The position numbers were made by a program, and so were the translations under genes. The notes under the pieces were generated by a model. It saw only the letters and a list, made by a program, of their open reading frames with translations. It ran no database searches and was not told where the DNA came from. DNA of 50,319 nucleotides, taken from assembly GCA_030445275.1 (NCBI GenBank), contig JAUCSE010000014.1, positions 1-50,319 of the forward strand, read 5' to 3'. This document shows positions 42,469-50,253 of the stretch, in pieces. Numbering within the stretch: position 1 is the stretch's first letter; each line of letters opens with the position of its first letter. This DNA comes from Mucilaginibacter sp. Lineage in GTDB: Bacteria > Bacteroidota > Bacteroidia > Sphingobacteriales > Sphingobacteriaceae.

Positions 42469-42906
42469 ATGAAAAGATATATCATTTTATTTGCAGTATT
42501 AATTTTAGGTACAGTTAAAGCAAATGCACAAACTAAATTAAAACTATATGGTGGCAAAAACCATGACCAATTCCTCGGGTGTATTGATTGTTCTACAGAG
42601 GATCTGAATTCCATATGGTGCAACTTTGGTGAATATGGTTCCGTGCATAAAGTCAATTCTATATGGAATGAGTTAGGAAAATATGGAAGTGATAAAAGCG
42701 ACTATTCACCCTTTAATAAAAAAGCAAAATATCCCCCTCCGGTATTGGATCAAAAAGGCAAATCACATGGATTTATGACTATAAACAAAAGTAACCCTAA
42801 AAGATCATGGGATTCTTTTGTTAATCAAATAACGGAGCAAAGGGATGAAATTGTAAAGGATATACCTGCCTATCACGACCGGGTTTTTCATGATTTTCAT
42901 AATTGA
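42469..42906 (+). CDS. small secreted protein with Ser-Ile-Trp-Asn / Gly-Tyr-Gly-Ser repeats
   Basis: A 145-residue protein with signal peptide (1-20, VKANAQ). The mature part opens TKLKLYGGKNHDQFLGCIDC, followed by two repeats, NSIWCNFGEYGS and NSIWNELGKYGS, then YSPFNKKAKYPPPVLDQKGK and a short strand. I know this S-I-W-N-x-x-G-x-Y-G-S pattern from uncharacterised exported proteins in many bacteria, so the family is real but of unknown function. The Cys pair could bind metal or a disulfide. It follows the immunity-like paralogues after a repeat. Role in that cluster is open. Confidence 0.75.
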   Translation: MKRYIILFAVLILGTVKANAQTKLKLYGGKNHDQFLGCIDCSTEDLNSIWCNFGEYGSVHKVNSIWNELGKYGSDKSDYSPFNKKAKYPPPVLDQKGKSHGFMTINKSNPKRSWDSFVNQITEQRDEIVKDIPAYHDRVFHDFHN

Positions 42907-42911
42907 ATATC

Positions 42912-43045
42912 GGGCAGTAAACTGCCCGCTACCGCAAGTGTCACCCCGCTACTGCAAGCGGGACGCTTGTAGCCATCATGATTAGTAGTGTTATTTAGTC
43001 AATCGTAAAACACCACAAGCGGGACGCTTGCGGTAGCGGGACAAA
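42912..43045. repeat. REP-like element cluster (CCCGCTACCGCAAG type)
   Basis: Several copies of the unit: GCCCGCTACCGCAAGTGTCAC, CCGCTACTGCAAGCGGGACG, and the inverted form ACAAGCGGGACGCTTGCGGT. The repeats form hairpins, with GCAAGCGGGACGCTTG as an inverted core. Fills much of the gap 42907-43205, which has no gene. Confidence 0.6.
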
Positions 43046-43205
43046 GGGATCGGTACAATCACTTTTGGTGTTTATTGGTAAAAATTAACCAATACTTAAT
43101 CGACCATAAAAAATTAACTTGAATAAATAAAAAATTAACGGTTGCGCTATTTTACAATGCTTTATAATTATTGGTTAAATTAGATAAAACTAAACCCTTT
43201 AAACA

Positions 43206-44825
43206 ATGGATTCAATAATTGTAAATGGCGCAACCTATTGGCTGCCCGAAAGCAACCAGGATGTACTTGACCTGGTAGGAGACGCGCTGAATAACCGCCG
43301 CGTCATTTGTGTTCGCGGCTCAGGCCACTCATTCCCGTTAGTCGGGGACCTGGAAACAGGGAAAACCCCATCAGATTCCTCATTTGGTTACACCTATGTG
43401 ATGCTTTCTAAAATGCATGATGTGAAGGTGAATGATGACGGCACTGTACAAGTTCAGGCCGGTTGCCACCTTGGTGTCGACCCTTTCGATCCTACTAAAA
43501 TATCGACAGTCGAAAATTCCCTATGTTATATTTTAGATAGCTTTGGGCTCGCGCTTCCTGACCTAGGTGGCATTACACACCAAACTATTGGAGGTTTTTT
43601 GTCAACAGGTTCGTCCGGAGGCTCAACGCAATATTCGTTTGAAGATGCGCTGATTAGTGTAGATATAGTTACGTGCGCGCTCGGCGAGGGCCCTTATTTG
43701 AATACGTATACCAGGGACGATCCGTCAGATGACTCGTTTTTTGCGATAGGCTTAGCTTCTATGGGCTTAATGGGTGTTATTGTATCAGCAACTTTTAGGT
43801 GCGACTCCCAATTTTATATTGAAGGATCAGAAACTATTGAATATACGGATAAATGCTCCCTGATCAACCTGTTCGGAAATGCTCCCGGTTTGCCGGATAT
43901 TAAAACTTTTTTAGAGCAAACCGAGTATACCCGGTTAATGTGGTGGCCGCAGCAAAACCATCAGCAGGATCTGTCGCGGATGGTGGTTTGGCAGGCAAAA
44001 CGCACAACTAAGGCCGGAGCCGCGGCCTGGGCAAAACATGCTTATGACTTAATGGGCGATCCGCCATCTGCTGACGGATTAAAACCCTATGAAGAAGTAC
44101 CCTATTTTTTTGGCAGCCCCGATCCTGCAAATGTAGTTGCTAACCTTATATACACTGCTATTGGCAAATGGCCAACATGGCTGGAAAAGCTTTTACACGA
44201 TAAACCTACAGAGTATGGAATTATTAAAGCTTTGATAGAGAGTAGTTACGCAACAAAGATATTCCCTACTATAATGGACATTTTTGTTACTGTTGATACA
44301 CCTACAAATAAAAATAAAGGGCCGCAGTTGTTTTCAGATCTTTGGTACACAGGCATACCTATGGACAACCAAATGAGCGATAAGCTGATGCCGGTTTGGT
44401 TTACAGAGCTATGGATAGATATTAACCAGACAGAGGAGGTGATGAAAACGTTAAAAGCTTATTATGATGCCCAGCCAATAACCATCGACCTTAGTTTTAG
44501 TTGTGAAATTTATGCAGCCAAGAAAAGCCCTTTTTGGCTTAGCCCTTCCTACAATCAGGATGTTATACGTATTGATGTATTCTGGTTTGGCCTTAACCAG
44601 GGCGATCCGGCAACATTTTACCAAAATTTCTGGGATTTATTGGCACCGTTTAACTACCGCCCGCACTGGGGAAAATACATTCCCGATACGGTTAAAGGTA
44701 AGTCAGGCGCAGCTTATGTAACTAAACAATACCCCAAGTGGAAAGACTGGTTGGCTTTAAGAAATAATATGGACTACCACAATGTTTTTCTAAACGGTTA
44801 CTGGCGTAAGAAATTAGGGATATAG
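43206..44825 (+). CDS. FAD-binding oxidoreductase, aldonolactone/alditol oxidase-like
   Basis: A 539-residue enzyme of the vanillyl-alcohol-oxidase superfamily. The FAD domain begins with RRVICVRGSGHSFP; His41 sits where sugar oxidases (alditol, gulonolactone) attach FAD covalently, which is an inference here. LPDLGGITHQTIGGFLSTGS and later ASMGLMGVIVSATF are FAD-domain motifs. The C-terminal part ends with NYRPHWGKYIP, the H-W-G-K element of aldonolactone and alditol oxidases. It likely oxidises a sugar acid lactone or polyol with oxygen. No signal peptide. Single gene, preceded by a repeat cluster and followed by a terminator. Substrate is not certain. Confidence 0.85.
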   Translation: MDSIIVNGATYWLPESNQDVLDLVGDALNNRRVICVRGSGHSFPLVGDLETGKTPSDSSFGYTYVMLSKMHDVKVNDDGTVQVQAGCHLGVDPFDPTKISTVENSLCYILDSFGLALPDLGGITHQTIGGFLSTGSSGGSTQYSFEDALISVDIVTCALGEGPYLNTYTRDDPSDDSFFAIGLASMGLMGVIVSATFRCDSQFYIEGSETIEYTDKCSLINLFGNAPGLPDIKTFLEQTEYTRLMWWPQQNHQQDLSRMVVWQAKRTTKAGAAAWAKHAYDLMGDPPSADGLKPYEEVPYFFGSPDPANVVANLIYTAIGKWPTWLEKLLHDKPTEYGIIKALIESSYATKIFPTIMDIFVTVDTPTNKNKGPQLFSDLWYTGIPMDNQMSDKLMPVWFTELWIDINQTEEVMKTLKAYYDAQPITIDLSFSCEIYAAKKSPFWLSPSYNQDVIRIDVFWFGLNQGDPATFYQNFWDLLAPFNYRPHWGKYIPDTVKGKSGAAYVTKQYPKWKDWLALRNNMDYHNVFLNGYWRKKLGI

Positions 44826-44890
44826 TTATCAATGAATTTCTGTAAAGCAAAAAAGCTGGCACTGAGCCAGTCATGGTCCAAAGATTATTC

Positions 44891-44911
44891 TTCTCCCGCT
44901 ACCGCACAAGA
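44891..44911. repeat. fragment of the CCCGCTACCGCA repeat
   Basis: TTCTCCCGCTACCGCACAAG, matching the core found at 42916 and 39415. Confidence 0.35.
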
Positions 44912-44922
44912 TTCGCATATAT

Positions 44923-44959
44923 AAAAAAAGCCTGGTTGATTAATCAACCAGACTTTTTT
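44923..44959. terminator. bidirectional terminator between FAD oxidase gene and apaG
   Basis: CTGGTTGATT with AATCAACCAG forms a perfect 20-base palindrome (44932-44951), flanked by A-run and T-run. The arms resemble those of the 39358 terminator. Confidence 0.82.
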
Positions 44960-45001
44960 ATGTTTCTTGTATCTTGATTCTAACTTCTTGGTTCTAAAAC
45001 C

Positions 45002-45388
45002 TTAATTCATCCTATACGGAGCAATCAGGTAAAACTCGGGGATCTGTACATTAAAGGCAGAATTATCTAACAAACGTACCATCTGGTACTCGCCCTTCAT
45101 GCTGCCCATATCGGTTTTCAGGTTGCAGCCTGATACATATTCATGTGCATGACCGGGTTCAATAACCGGTTGCTGCCCAACTACACCTTCGCCTTCTACT
45201 TCGCGCTTTGCACCGTTCGAATCAAAAATATACCAATGCCTGCTCATGAGCTGTATAGCGTAATTGCTCATGTTTTCGATATTTACCTTATAGGCAAACA
45301 TAAAGTGGTCATTAGCCGGATTAGAATATTCGGGCTGATAAATGGTTTCTATGGAAACCTTAACACCCTCAGTTATAGTGGTAACCAT
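45002..45388 (-). CDS. apaG: ApaG family protein
   Basis: A 128-residue protein of the ApaG (DUF525) family, a fibronectin-III-like fold of debated role (once linked to Co2+/Mg2+ efflux). Signature: MFAYKVNIENMSNYAIQLMS, then RHWYIFDSNGAKREVEGEGVVG and the strand MGSMKGEYQM. The ATG at 45388 is preferred; a GTG two codons upstream is possible. The box TATATTTG lies at 45411-45418 on the minus strand, 23 bases before the start. It precedes nothing on its strand except the terminator, and the dusB gene lies upstream in the same direction. Confidence 0.93.
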   Translation of the reverse strand: MVTTITEGVKVSIETIYQPEYSNPANDHFMFAYKVNIENMSNYAIQLMSRHWYIFDSNGAKREVEGEGVVGQQPVIEPGHAHEYVSGCNLKTDMGSMKGEYQMVRLLDNSAFNVQIPEFYLIAPYRMN

Positions 45389-45410
45389 GTGCACTGTGTC
45401 TGTTTAATTT

Positions 45411-45418
45411 CAAATATA
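45411..45418 (-). promoter_or_regulatory. -7 box of the apaG promoter
   Basis: TATATTTG on the minus strand, 22 bases before the apaG ATG; no convincing -33 TTG. Confidence 0.45.
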
Positions 45419-45435
45419 AAGCATCTCAACAAATA

Positions 45436-46428
45436 TTACGCCATTTCAGTAGCATATTTTTCGTCAATTTCTGCTAAAATTTCGTGCACTTCGTTCAGTG
45501 TGCCTGCAGTTACCAGTTTCATGCGGTATTCTTTAAAGTGATCAACACCTTTAAAGTAGTTTGAATAATGCCTGCGCATTTCAAATATCCCTGTTTTTGG
45601 CCCTTTCCACTCTATCGATTTTTCCAGGTGCGTACTGCATGCTGCAATGCGCTCGATAATGGTTGGCTTATCCAGGTGCTCGCCGGTTTTAAAAAAATGT
45701 TTGATCTCTCTGAAAATCCAGGGGTAGCCAATAGCTGCCCTGCCTATCATCATGCCGTCAACCCCAAACTCCATACGCCAGTTGGCCGCTTTTTCGGGCG
45801 AGTCAATATCGCCATTACCAAAAATAGGGATCTGGATGCGGGGATTTGTTTTAATATCACGTATCAACGACCAATCGGCAACGCCTTTATACATTTGCGC
45901 ACGTGTACGGCCGTGTATGGTAAGGGCTTTAATGCCGACATCCTGCAGGCGCTCGGCCACTTCATAAACATTTTTGGTATTATCGTCCCAACCCAACCGT
46001 GTTTTTACGGTTACGGGGAGGTGTGTGGCATTAACTACTGCCTTGGTCATGGCCACCATTCTATCAATATCCTGCAGTAAACTGGCACCCGCGCCGCGGC
46101 AGGCCACCTGTTTTACGGGGCAGCCATAATTAATATCCATCAAATCGGGACCAGCTAACGAGGCAATTTCGGTAGCCTCACGCATGTGGTCAATATCGCT
46201 GCCAAATATCTGGATGCCTATTGGGCGCTCATATTCAAATATATCCAGCTTTTGACGGCTCTTGGCGGCATCACGGATCAATCCTTCTGACGAGATAAAC
46301 TCGGTGTACATCATATCCGCCCCGTTTTGTTTGCACACGTAACGGAAGGGAGGATCGCTCACATCTTCCATCGGCGCCAGCAAAAGCGGGAATTCACCTA
46401 AATCAATATTTCCTATTTGTACAGACAT
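45436..46428 (-). CDS. dusB: tRNA-dihydrouridine synthase DusB
   Basis: A 330-residue flavin enzyme that reduces uridines in the D-loop of tRNA. The TIM barrel opens FPLLLAPMEDVSDPPFR; the active-site Cys lies in NYGCPVKQVACRGAGASLLQ, and the FMN/tRNA part includes TVKTRLGWDD and IHGRTRAQMYKG. GNGDIDSPEKA and GRAAIGYPWIF close the barrel. The ATG at 46428 is preferred to a TTG at 46443. The gene is divergent from the CPBP gene (40 bases) with a TATTTTTG box on the minus strand at 46446-46453. DusB is the usual single Dus in this group; identity is secure to the family, with DusB most likely. Confidence 0.94.
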   Translation of the reverse strand: MSVQIGNIDLGEFPLLLAPMEDVSDPPFRYVCKQNGADMMYTEFISSEGLIRDAAKSRQKLDIFEYERPIGIQIFGSDIDHMREATEIASLAGPDLMDINYGCPVKQVACRGAGASLLQDIDRMVAMTKAVVNATHLPVTVKTRLGWDDNTKNVYEVAERLQDVGIKALTIHGRTRAQMYKGVADWSLIRDIKTNPRIQIPIFGNGDIDSPEKAANWRMEFGVDGMMIGRAAIGYPWIFREIKHFFKTGEHLDKPTIIERIAACSTHLEKSIEWKGPKTGIFEMRRHYSNYFKGVDHFKEYRMKLVTAGTLNEVHEILAEIDEKYATEMA

Positions 46429-46445
46429 GCTTATCTTTAGCAACG

Positions 46446-46453
46446 CAAAAATA
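46446..46453 (-). promoter_or_regulatory. -7 box of the dusB promoter
   Basis: TATTTTTG on the minus strand, 17 bases before the dusB ATG. It lies in a 40-base divergent region with the CPBP gene. Confidence 0.4.
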
Positions 46454-46468
46454 CGAATTTTACCCCAA

Positions 46469-47413
46469 ATGATAAAAGACCCAATAAAAGAGCTTGAGCC
46501 TCAGCAAACACCGACCCGTCCGTCGGTGCAATTTATCATTTTAGTGGCCGGTACTATCGTGCTGTTAATTTTAGCCGGGATACTGGCAGCGGGAGTTATT
46601 TGGGTCATTTATGGCACTAAAACCCTCGCTGATGTTATGGCGCTTAATATTGCCGATAAAAATACCATAACCGGTCTGTGGATATTGCAGATCATCAGTA
46701 CTACCATCCCCTTATTTATAGTCCCGGTTCTTTTTGCCAAATTTATTGTTGGCGATACCCCCACTTATTTAAAACCAACCTTTAAAGTTCCCCCGGTTTT
46801 ATTCTTGATGGTGTTTTCTATCATGCTATTTGCATCGCCGGTGATGGAAGTGCTGGTAAATTTGAATCAAAACCTGAAATTACCGGCATCACTTAAATTG
46901 TTGGAAGATGCCATGCGCACCATGGAGCAGCAGGCTCAAAAGGTTACCAACGTTATGCTACATATGGATTCCATTGGCGATATGCTTTTTGCCGTGCTAG
47001 TGATTGGCTTAATGACTGCCATTGCCGAGGAGTTTTTATTCAGGGGATGCATACAAACCATATTTGTGAAGTGGACAAAAAACACTCATGCTGCTATTTG
47101 GATAACCGCTATTCTGTTCAGCGCCTTTCATATGGAGTTTTTCTCGTTTTTACCACGGGTGGCGCTGGGTGTGTTCTTCGGTTATTTTGTAGCATGGAGC
47201 GGCAGTATATGGACAGGTGTTTGGGCGCATTTTTTAAACAACGGCTCGGCGGTGGTTATTACCTACCTATATCAACAGAAAGCCATCAGCTTAAATCCTG
47301 ATGATCAGCATGTATTTAATTATGGCAGCTATGCTTTTAGCTTAATAATTATTTTAATTTTGCTTTACATATACAGGAATATAGCGCTCAAAAAGCCCGT
47401 GTTTGATTTTTAA
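46469..47413 (+). CDS. CPBP family intramembrane metalloprotease
   Basis: A 314-residue inner-membrane protein with about eight hydrophobic segments. The catalytic motifs of the CPBP/Abi family are present: AIAEEFLFRGCIQ (Glu-Glu-x-x-x-Arg), then SAFHMEFFSFLPRVALGVFFGY (conserved His) and GVWAHFLNN (second His/Asn). These glutamic-type proteases cleave within the membrane; some process prenylated peptides. The ATG at 46469 avoids overlap with the dusB start. Its stop overlaps the next ATG by one base, so it is first in the unit CPBP-DUF2007-cdsA. Target unknown. Confidence 0.92.
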   Translation: MIKDPIKELEPQQTPTRPSVQFIILVAGTIVLLILAGILAAGVIWVIYGTKTLADVMALNIADKNTITGLWILQIISTTIPLFIVPVLFAKFIVGDTPTYLKPTFKVPPVLFLMVFSIMLFASPVMEVLVNLNQNLKLPASLKLLEDAMRTMEQQAQKVTNVMLHMDSIGDMLFAVLVIGLMTAIAEEFLFRGCIQTIFVKWTKNTHAAIWITAILFSAFHMEFFSFLPRVALGVFFGYFVAWSGSIWTGVWAHFLNNGSAVVITYLYQQKAISLNPDDQHVFNYGSYAFSLIIILILLYIYRNIALKKPVFDF

Positions 47414-47625
47414 TGGAAAAAGGCTGGATCAAAATTTTCACATCATCCAATTTTTATCAATCAGAAATTGTTAAGCAAGTGCTTACCAGGCACCATATTG
47501 ACACTGTTTTATTAAACAAGCAAGATTCATCACATAAAGCCTTTGGCGATATTGAAGTTTACATTCACCAGGAGGATTTTAGCAAAGCTATTGAGATCAT
47601 GATCCTCAATCAAATTAATTTATGA
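47413..47625 (+). CDS. DUF2007-type small protein
   Basis: A 70-residue cytosolic protein resembling DUF2007 (putative signal-transducing protein), with a ferredoxin-like fold: IKIFTSSNFYQSEIVKQVL, then VLLNKQDSSHKAFGDIEVYI and EDFSKAIEIM. Its start overlaps the CPBP stop by one base and its stop overlaps the cdsA start by four (ATGA), which shows translational coupling. Role is unknown; the context suggests a minor partner in membrane lipid synthesis or control. Confidence 0.85.
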   Translation: MEKGWIKIFTSSNFYQSEIVKQVLTRHHIDTVLLNKQDSSHKAFGDIEVYIHQEDFSKAIEIMILNQINL

Positions 47626-48428
47626 AAGTACGCGCCATTACCGGCTTCTTTTTTGTTATTGTAATGCTGGGCTCCGTTTTACTGGGCTCTTATGTTTTCA
47701 GTGCATTTTACCTGGTTTTAACCTCCTTTTGCCTATTTGAGTTTTACGGGTTGGTGCGCGAAGGTGGTTTTAAGCCCAGTCGCGAAAGCGGACTGATCAA
47801 TGGCTTTTTGGTGTTCCTGTTTTTTGCAGCCCAATGCTATTTGCCGGCCTGGAAATTTATTTTCTTTTTACCGGTTTGCTTAAGTGCGGTGTTTATACAG
47901 GAGCTTTATAAAAAGAACGCAGCGCCTTTCAGCAACATTGCTTTTACCTTTTTGGGGATAATTTTCGCGGTTGTGCCTTTTTTATTTTTCCACGGGATGG
48001 CCTTTATCAAAGGGACTGATCACTTTAACTCCCATATCCCGATGGGCTTTTTGATTATGCTGTGGAGTAACGATACCGGGGCTTACCTGGCAGGGCGCGC
48101 GTTTGGTCGTACCAAGCTGTTTGAGCGCCATTCACCTAAAAAAACATGGGAAGGCTTTTTTGGCGGCGTAATCATCAGCGCGGCAGCGGCATTGATATTG
48201 AGCCATTATTACGATGAACTTTCCTGGAAACAATGGGTAAGCATAGCTGTTTTAATATCATGCTTCGGCACCATGGGCGACCTGGTTGAATCGATGTTTA
48301 AACGCAGCATTAACGTAAAAGACAGCGGCGGCATACTACCCGGACACGGCGGTCTGCTCGACAGGTTTGACGGGCTTTTATTAGCCGCCCCAATTGTTTA
48401 TGCTTACCTGTACTTCATTTCAAATTAG
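47622..48428 (+). CDS. cdsA: phosphatidate cytidylyltransferase
   Basis: A 268-residue membrane enzyme making CDP-diacylglycerol from CTP and phosphatidic acid, the precursor of phosphatidylserine/ethanolamine and acidic lipids. About seven to eight membrane segments. The family signature is SINVKDSGGILPGHGGLLDR near residues 226-245, preceded by the conserved KKTWEGFFGG and GTMGDLVESMFKR. It overlaps the DUF2007 gene by four bases. The psd gene follows after 122 bases on the same strand, so two steps of phospholipid synthesis lie together; the phosphatidylserine synthase must be elsewhere. Confidence 0.96.
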   Translation: MKVRAITGFFFVIVMLGSVLLGSYVFSAFYLVLTSFCLFEFYGLVREGGFKPSRESGLINGFLVFLFFAAQCYLPAWKFIFFLPVCLSAVFIQELYKKNAAPFSNIAFTFLGIIFAVVPFLFFHGMAFIKGTDHFNSHIPMGFLIMLWSNDTGAYLAGRAFGRTKLFERHSPKKTWEGFFGGVIISAAAALILSHYYDELSWKQWVSIAVLISCFGTMGDLVESMFKRSINVKDSGGILPGHGGLLDRFDGLLLAAPIVYAYLYFISN

Positions 48429-48447
48429 TACTTTTGTAATAAATATA

Positions 48448-48527
48448 GTATCAAGTAGCTAGTATCAGGTATCAAGATTTTTTGAGCACTTTTGTTATTT
48501 TGTGAAGCTGTCCTGATACTTGATACT
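48448..48527. repeat. TTGATACT inverted repeats between cdsA and psd
   Basis: AGTATCAAGT and variants (48448-48476) face CTGATACTTGATACT (48513-48527), so a hairpin can form. Same unit as the direct repeats before murF. Confidence 0.5.
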
Positions 48528-48550
48528 AAAAAATAAAATCATCTATACTC

Positions 48551-49462
48551 ATGACTTTTCATAAAGAAGGATATACCTCACTGGCCATCACTGTATTGTT
48601 CATCTTTGTATTAAATGCATTGATACAGTTTTATTTTCCGGAAGCACATACTTTAAAATGGTTCATTTATATTTTATCGTTCCTGCTGTTTGTGGTGATC
48701 GTGCAGTTTTTCCGCAGTCCATCCATTAACATCAGTACTGACGAAACAACCGTGCTTTGCCCTGCAGATGGCAAGGTGGTGGTAATTGAGGAAACCGAGG
48801 AAACTGAATTTCTGAAAGATAAACGTATCCAGTTGTCGGTTTTCATGTCGCCGGTAAATGTGCATGTAAACCGTAATCCAATATCGGGTGTGGTAAGTTA
48901 TTTTAAATATCACAAAGGCAAATACCTGGTAGCCTGGCACCCCAAATCATCAACAGAAAATGAGCGCACTACGGTTGTTGTTAAAAACAGCGAGGGCATA
49001 TCGGTACTGTTCCGTCAAATTGCGGGGGCATTGGCCCGCCGTATTGTTTGGTATGTGAAAGAGGGCGATGCTGTAGAGCAGGGTCAGCAATTTGGCTTTA
49101 TCAAATTTGGCTCAAGAGTTGATGTATTTTTACCGCTAGGCTCAAACGTACTGGTAAATATTGGCGATGTGGTAAAAGGTGGTCGCACTATACTGGCCGA
49201 GCTGCCCAGCGCAGCAAAAACCGTTACTGGGGCGGCTAAAGCAACCGCGCCTGCAGTGATATTAGCTACACCAATAGATGCGCCTGCTGCCGATGTTGTT
49301 GAACCAACCGTAATTAAAAATGCAGCTACCCAGGAAGAGCTTCCATTGGTAATTGATCATCCTAAAACCGAAGCGCCTAAAAAACCTGCGAAGAAAGCTA
49401 CGACTGCTACTAAGGCAACAAAACCTACTGCAGCTAAAACGCCTAAGGCTAAAGATAAATAA
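48551..49462 (+). CDS. psd: phosphatidylserine decarboxylase family protein, with Lys/Ala-rich tail
   Basis: A 303-residue protein. Two hydrophobic segments at about 10-30 and 36-54 anchor it. PSD-A type motifs: CPADGKVVVIEE, SVFMSPVNVHVNRNPISG and the autocleavage site IKFGSRVDVFLP, where Ser188 becomes the pyruvoyl group after cleavage at Gly187-Ser188. The enzyme makes phosphatidylethanolamine. Usual short-form members are about 210-230 residues; here residues ~220-303 add an Ala/Thr/Lys/Pro-rich tail (TKATKPTAAKTPKAKDK) resembling histone H1-like sequence. The tail may be disordered and basic. A terminator follows. Confidence 0.94.
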   Translation: MTFHKEGYTSLAITVLFIFVLNALIQFYFPEAHTLKWFIYILSFLLFVVIVQFFRSPSINISTDETTVLCPADGKVVVIEETEETEFLKDKRIQLSVFMSPVNVHVNRNPISGVVSYFKYHKGKYLVAWHPKSSTENERTTVVVKNSEGISVLFRQIAGALARRIVWYVKEGDAVEQGQQFGFIKFGSRVDVFLPLGSNVLVNIGDVVKGGRTILAELPSAAKTVTGAAKATAPAVILATPIDAPAADVVEPTVIKNAATQEELPLVIDHPKTEAPKKPAKKATTATKATKPTAAKTPKAKDK

Positions 49463-49486
49463 GCATCTTTTGAAAATATTATATGG

Positions 49487-49517
49487 AAAAGCCGGGTTTA
49501 TGATCTGGCTTTTTTTA
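49487..49517 (+). terminator. terminator of psd
   Basis: Stem AAAAGCCGG with CTGGCTTTT (one wobble), then T-run. 25 bases after the psd stop. Confidence 0.75.
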
Positions 49518-49535
49518 CTTGGGCCGCTCCCCCAC

Positions 49536-49612
49536 GTCATTGAGCGATAGCGAAGGATCTGTTAGGCGATACGCATAGCGAACAATAGATGCTTCACTAC
49601 GTTCAGCATGAC
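49536..49612. repeat. palindromic repeat element with GTCATT ends, third copy
   Basis: Begins CGTCATTGAGCG and ends CAGCATGAC; internal AGCGAAGGATCT. The fragment at 49739-49766 (GATTGCTTCGTGCCTCGCAA, then TGACG) is a half element of the same family. The gap 49463-49905 has no gene; it holds these repeats and the L19 terminator. Confidence 0.55.
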
Positions 49613-49738
49613 AAGAGTATAAAGAACAAATGGCAATCCCGTTAATCCTTTAACGGCGAAGCCCTCTTGAACGCCAATAAGAATTAACCTGTGAAAAATC
49701 CCATAAATCAAGGTTCAGACAAAATGAACCTGCTCATC

Positions 49739-49766
49739 GGGGATTGCTTCGTGCCTCGCAATGACG
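49739..49766. repeat. half copy of the GTCATT-type repeat
   Basis: GCCTCGCAATGAC is a variant of the right end of 34644-34741 (CTCGCAAATGAC). Confidence 0.45.
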
Positions 49767-49826
49767 CGCGGAGAGGAGAACCCGCGTGATCGCTTTTATA
49801 AAGCTCAAAATCGAAATTTTTTCCAT

Positions 49827-49866
49827 AAAAAAGGCCTTCCCGGAAAAATCCAGAAAGGCCTTTTTA
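49827..49866 (-). terminator. terminator of rplS
   Basis: AAAAAGGCCTT with AAGGCCTTTTT as outer stem and GGAAAAATCC as an inner hairpin; on the minus strand a T-run follows. Confidence 0.82.
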
Positions 49867-49905
49867 AATATCAAATGCACATCCGCTATAAACGGATGCG
49901 GAAAA

Positions 49906-50253
49906 TTAAACTCTTTTTGATTTGATACGAGCTGCTTTACCAGTAAGGGCACGCAGATAGTATAATTTAGAGCGACGCACTTTACCGTGACTGTTCACCT
50001 CAACTTTATCAATGTTTGGAGAGTTGATAGGGAAGATACGCTCAACACCTATTCCGTTTGAAACTTTACGAACGGTAAATGTTTCGTTATTGCCAGTACT
50101 GTTACGTTGAATAACAACACCTTGATAAACCTGCACACGTTCTTTATTTCCTTCTCTGATTTTATAATGCACACTTACAGTATCACCAGCCTTAAAGGAA
50201 GGAAACTGCTTTTTTTCTACTGATTGCTCTTCAACAAATTTTACTAAATCCAT
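49906..50253 (-). CDS. rplS: 50S ribosomal protein L19
   Basis: A 115-residue ribosomal protein of the large subunit, near the 30S/50S interface. Signature: [36 protein letters not shown] and [20 protein letters not shown], then the basic tail [20 protein letters not shown]. Usual length. Single gene on the minus strand with a terminator; the 5' region (50254-50319) is cut by the window edge. Self-regulating leaders upstream of rplS have been described in Bacteroidota, but too little is visible to judge here. Confidence 0.97.
   Translation of the reverse strand: MDLVKFVEEQSVEKKQFPSFKAGDTVSVHYKIREGNKERVQVYQGVVIQRNSTGNNETFTVRKVSNGIGVERIFPINSPNIDKVEVNSHGKVRRSKLYYLRALTGKAARIKSKRV

Noticed and set aside
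45568..46080. 170-residue plus-strand frame over dusB
   Set aside because: Antisense of the highly conserved DusB sequence; no motif of its own.
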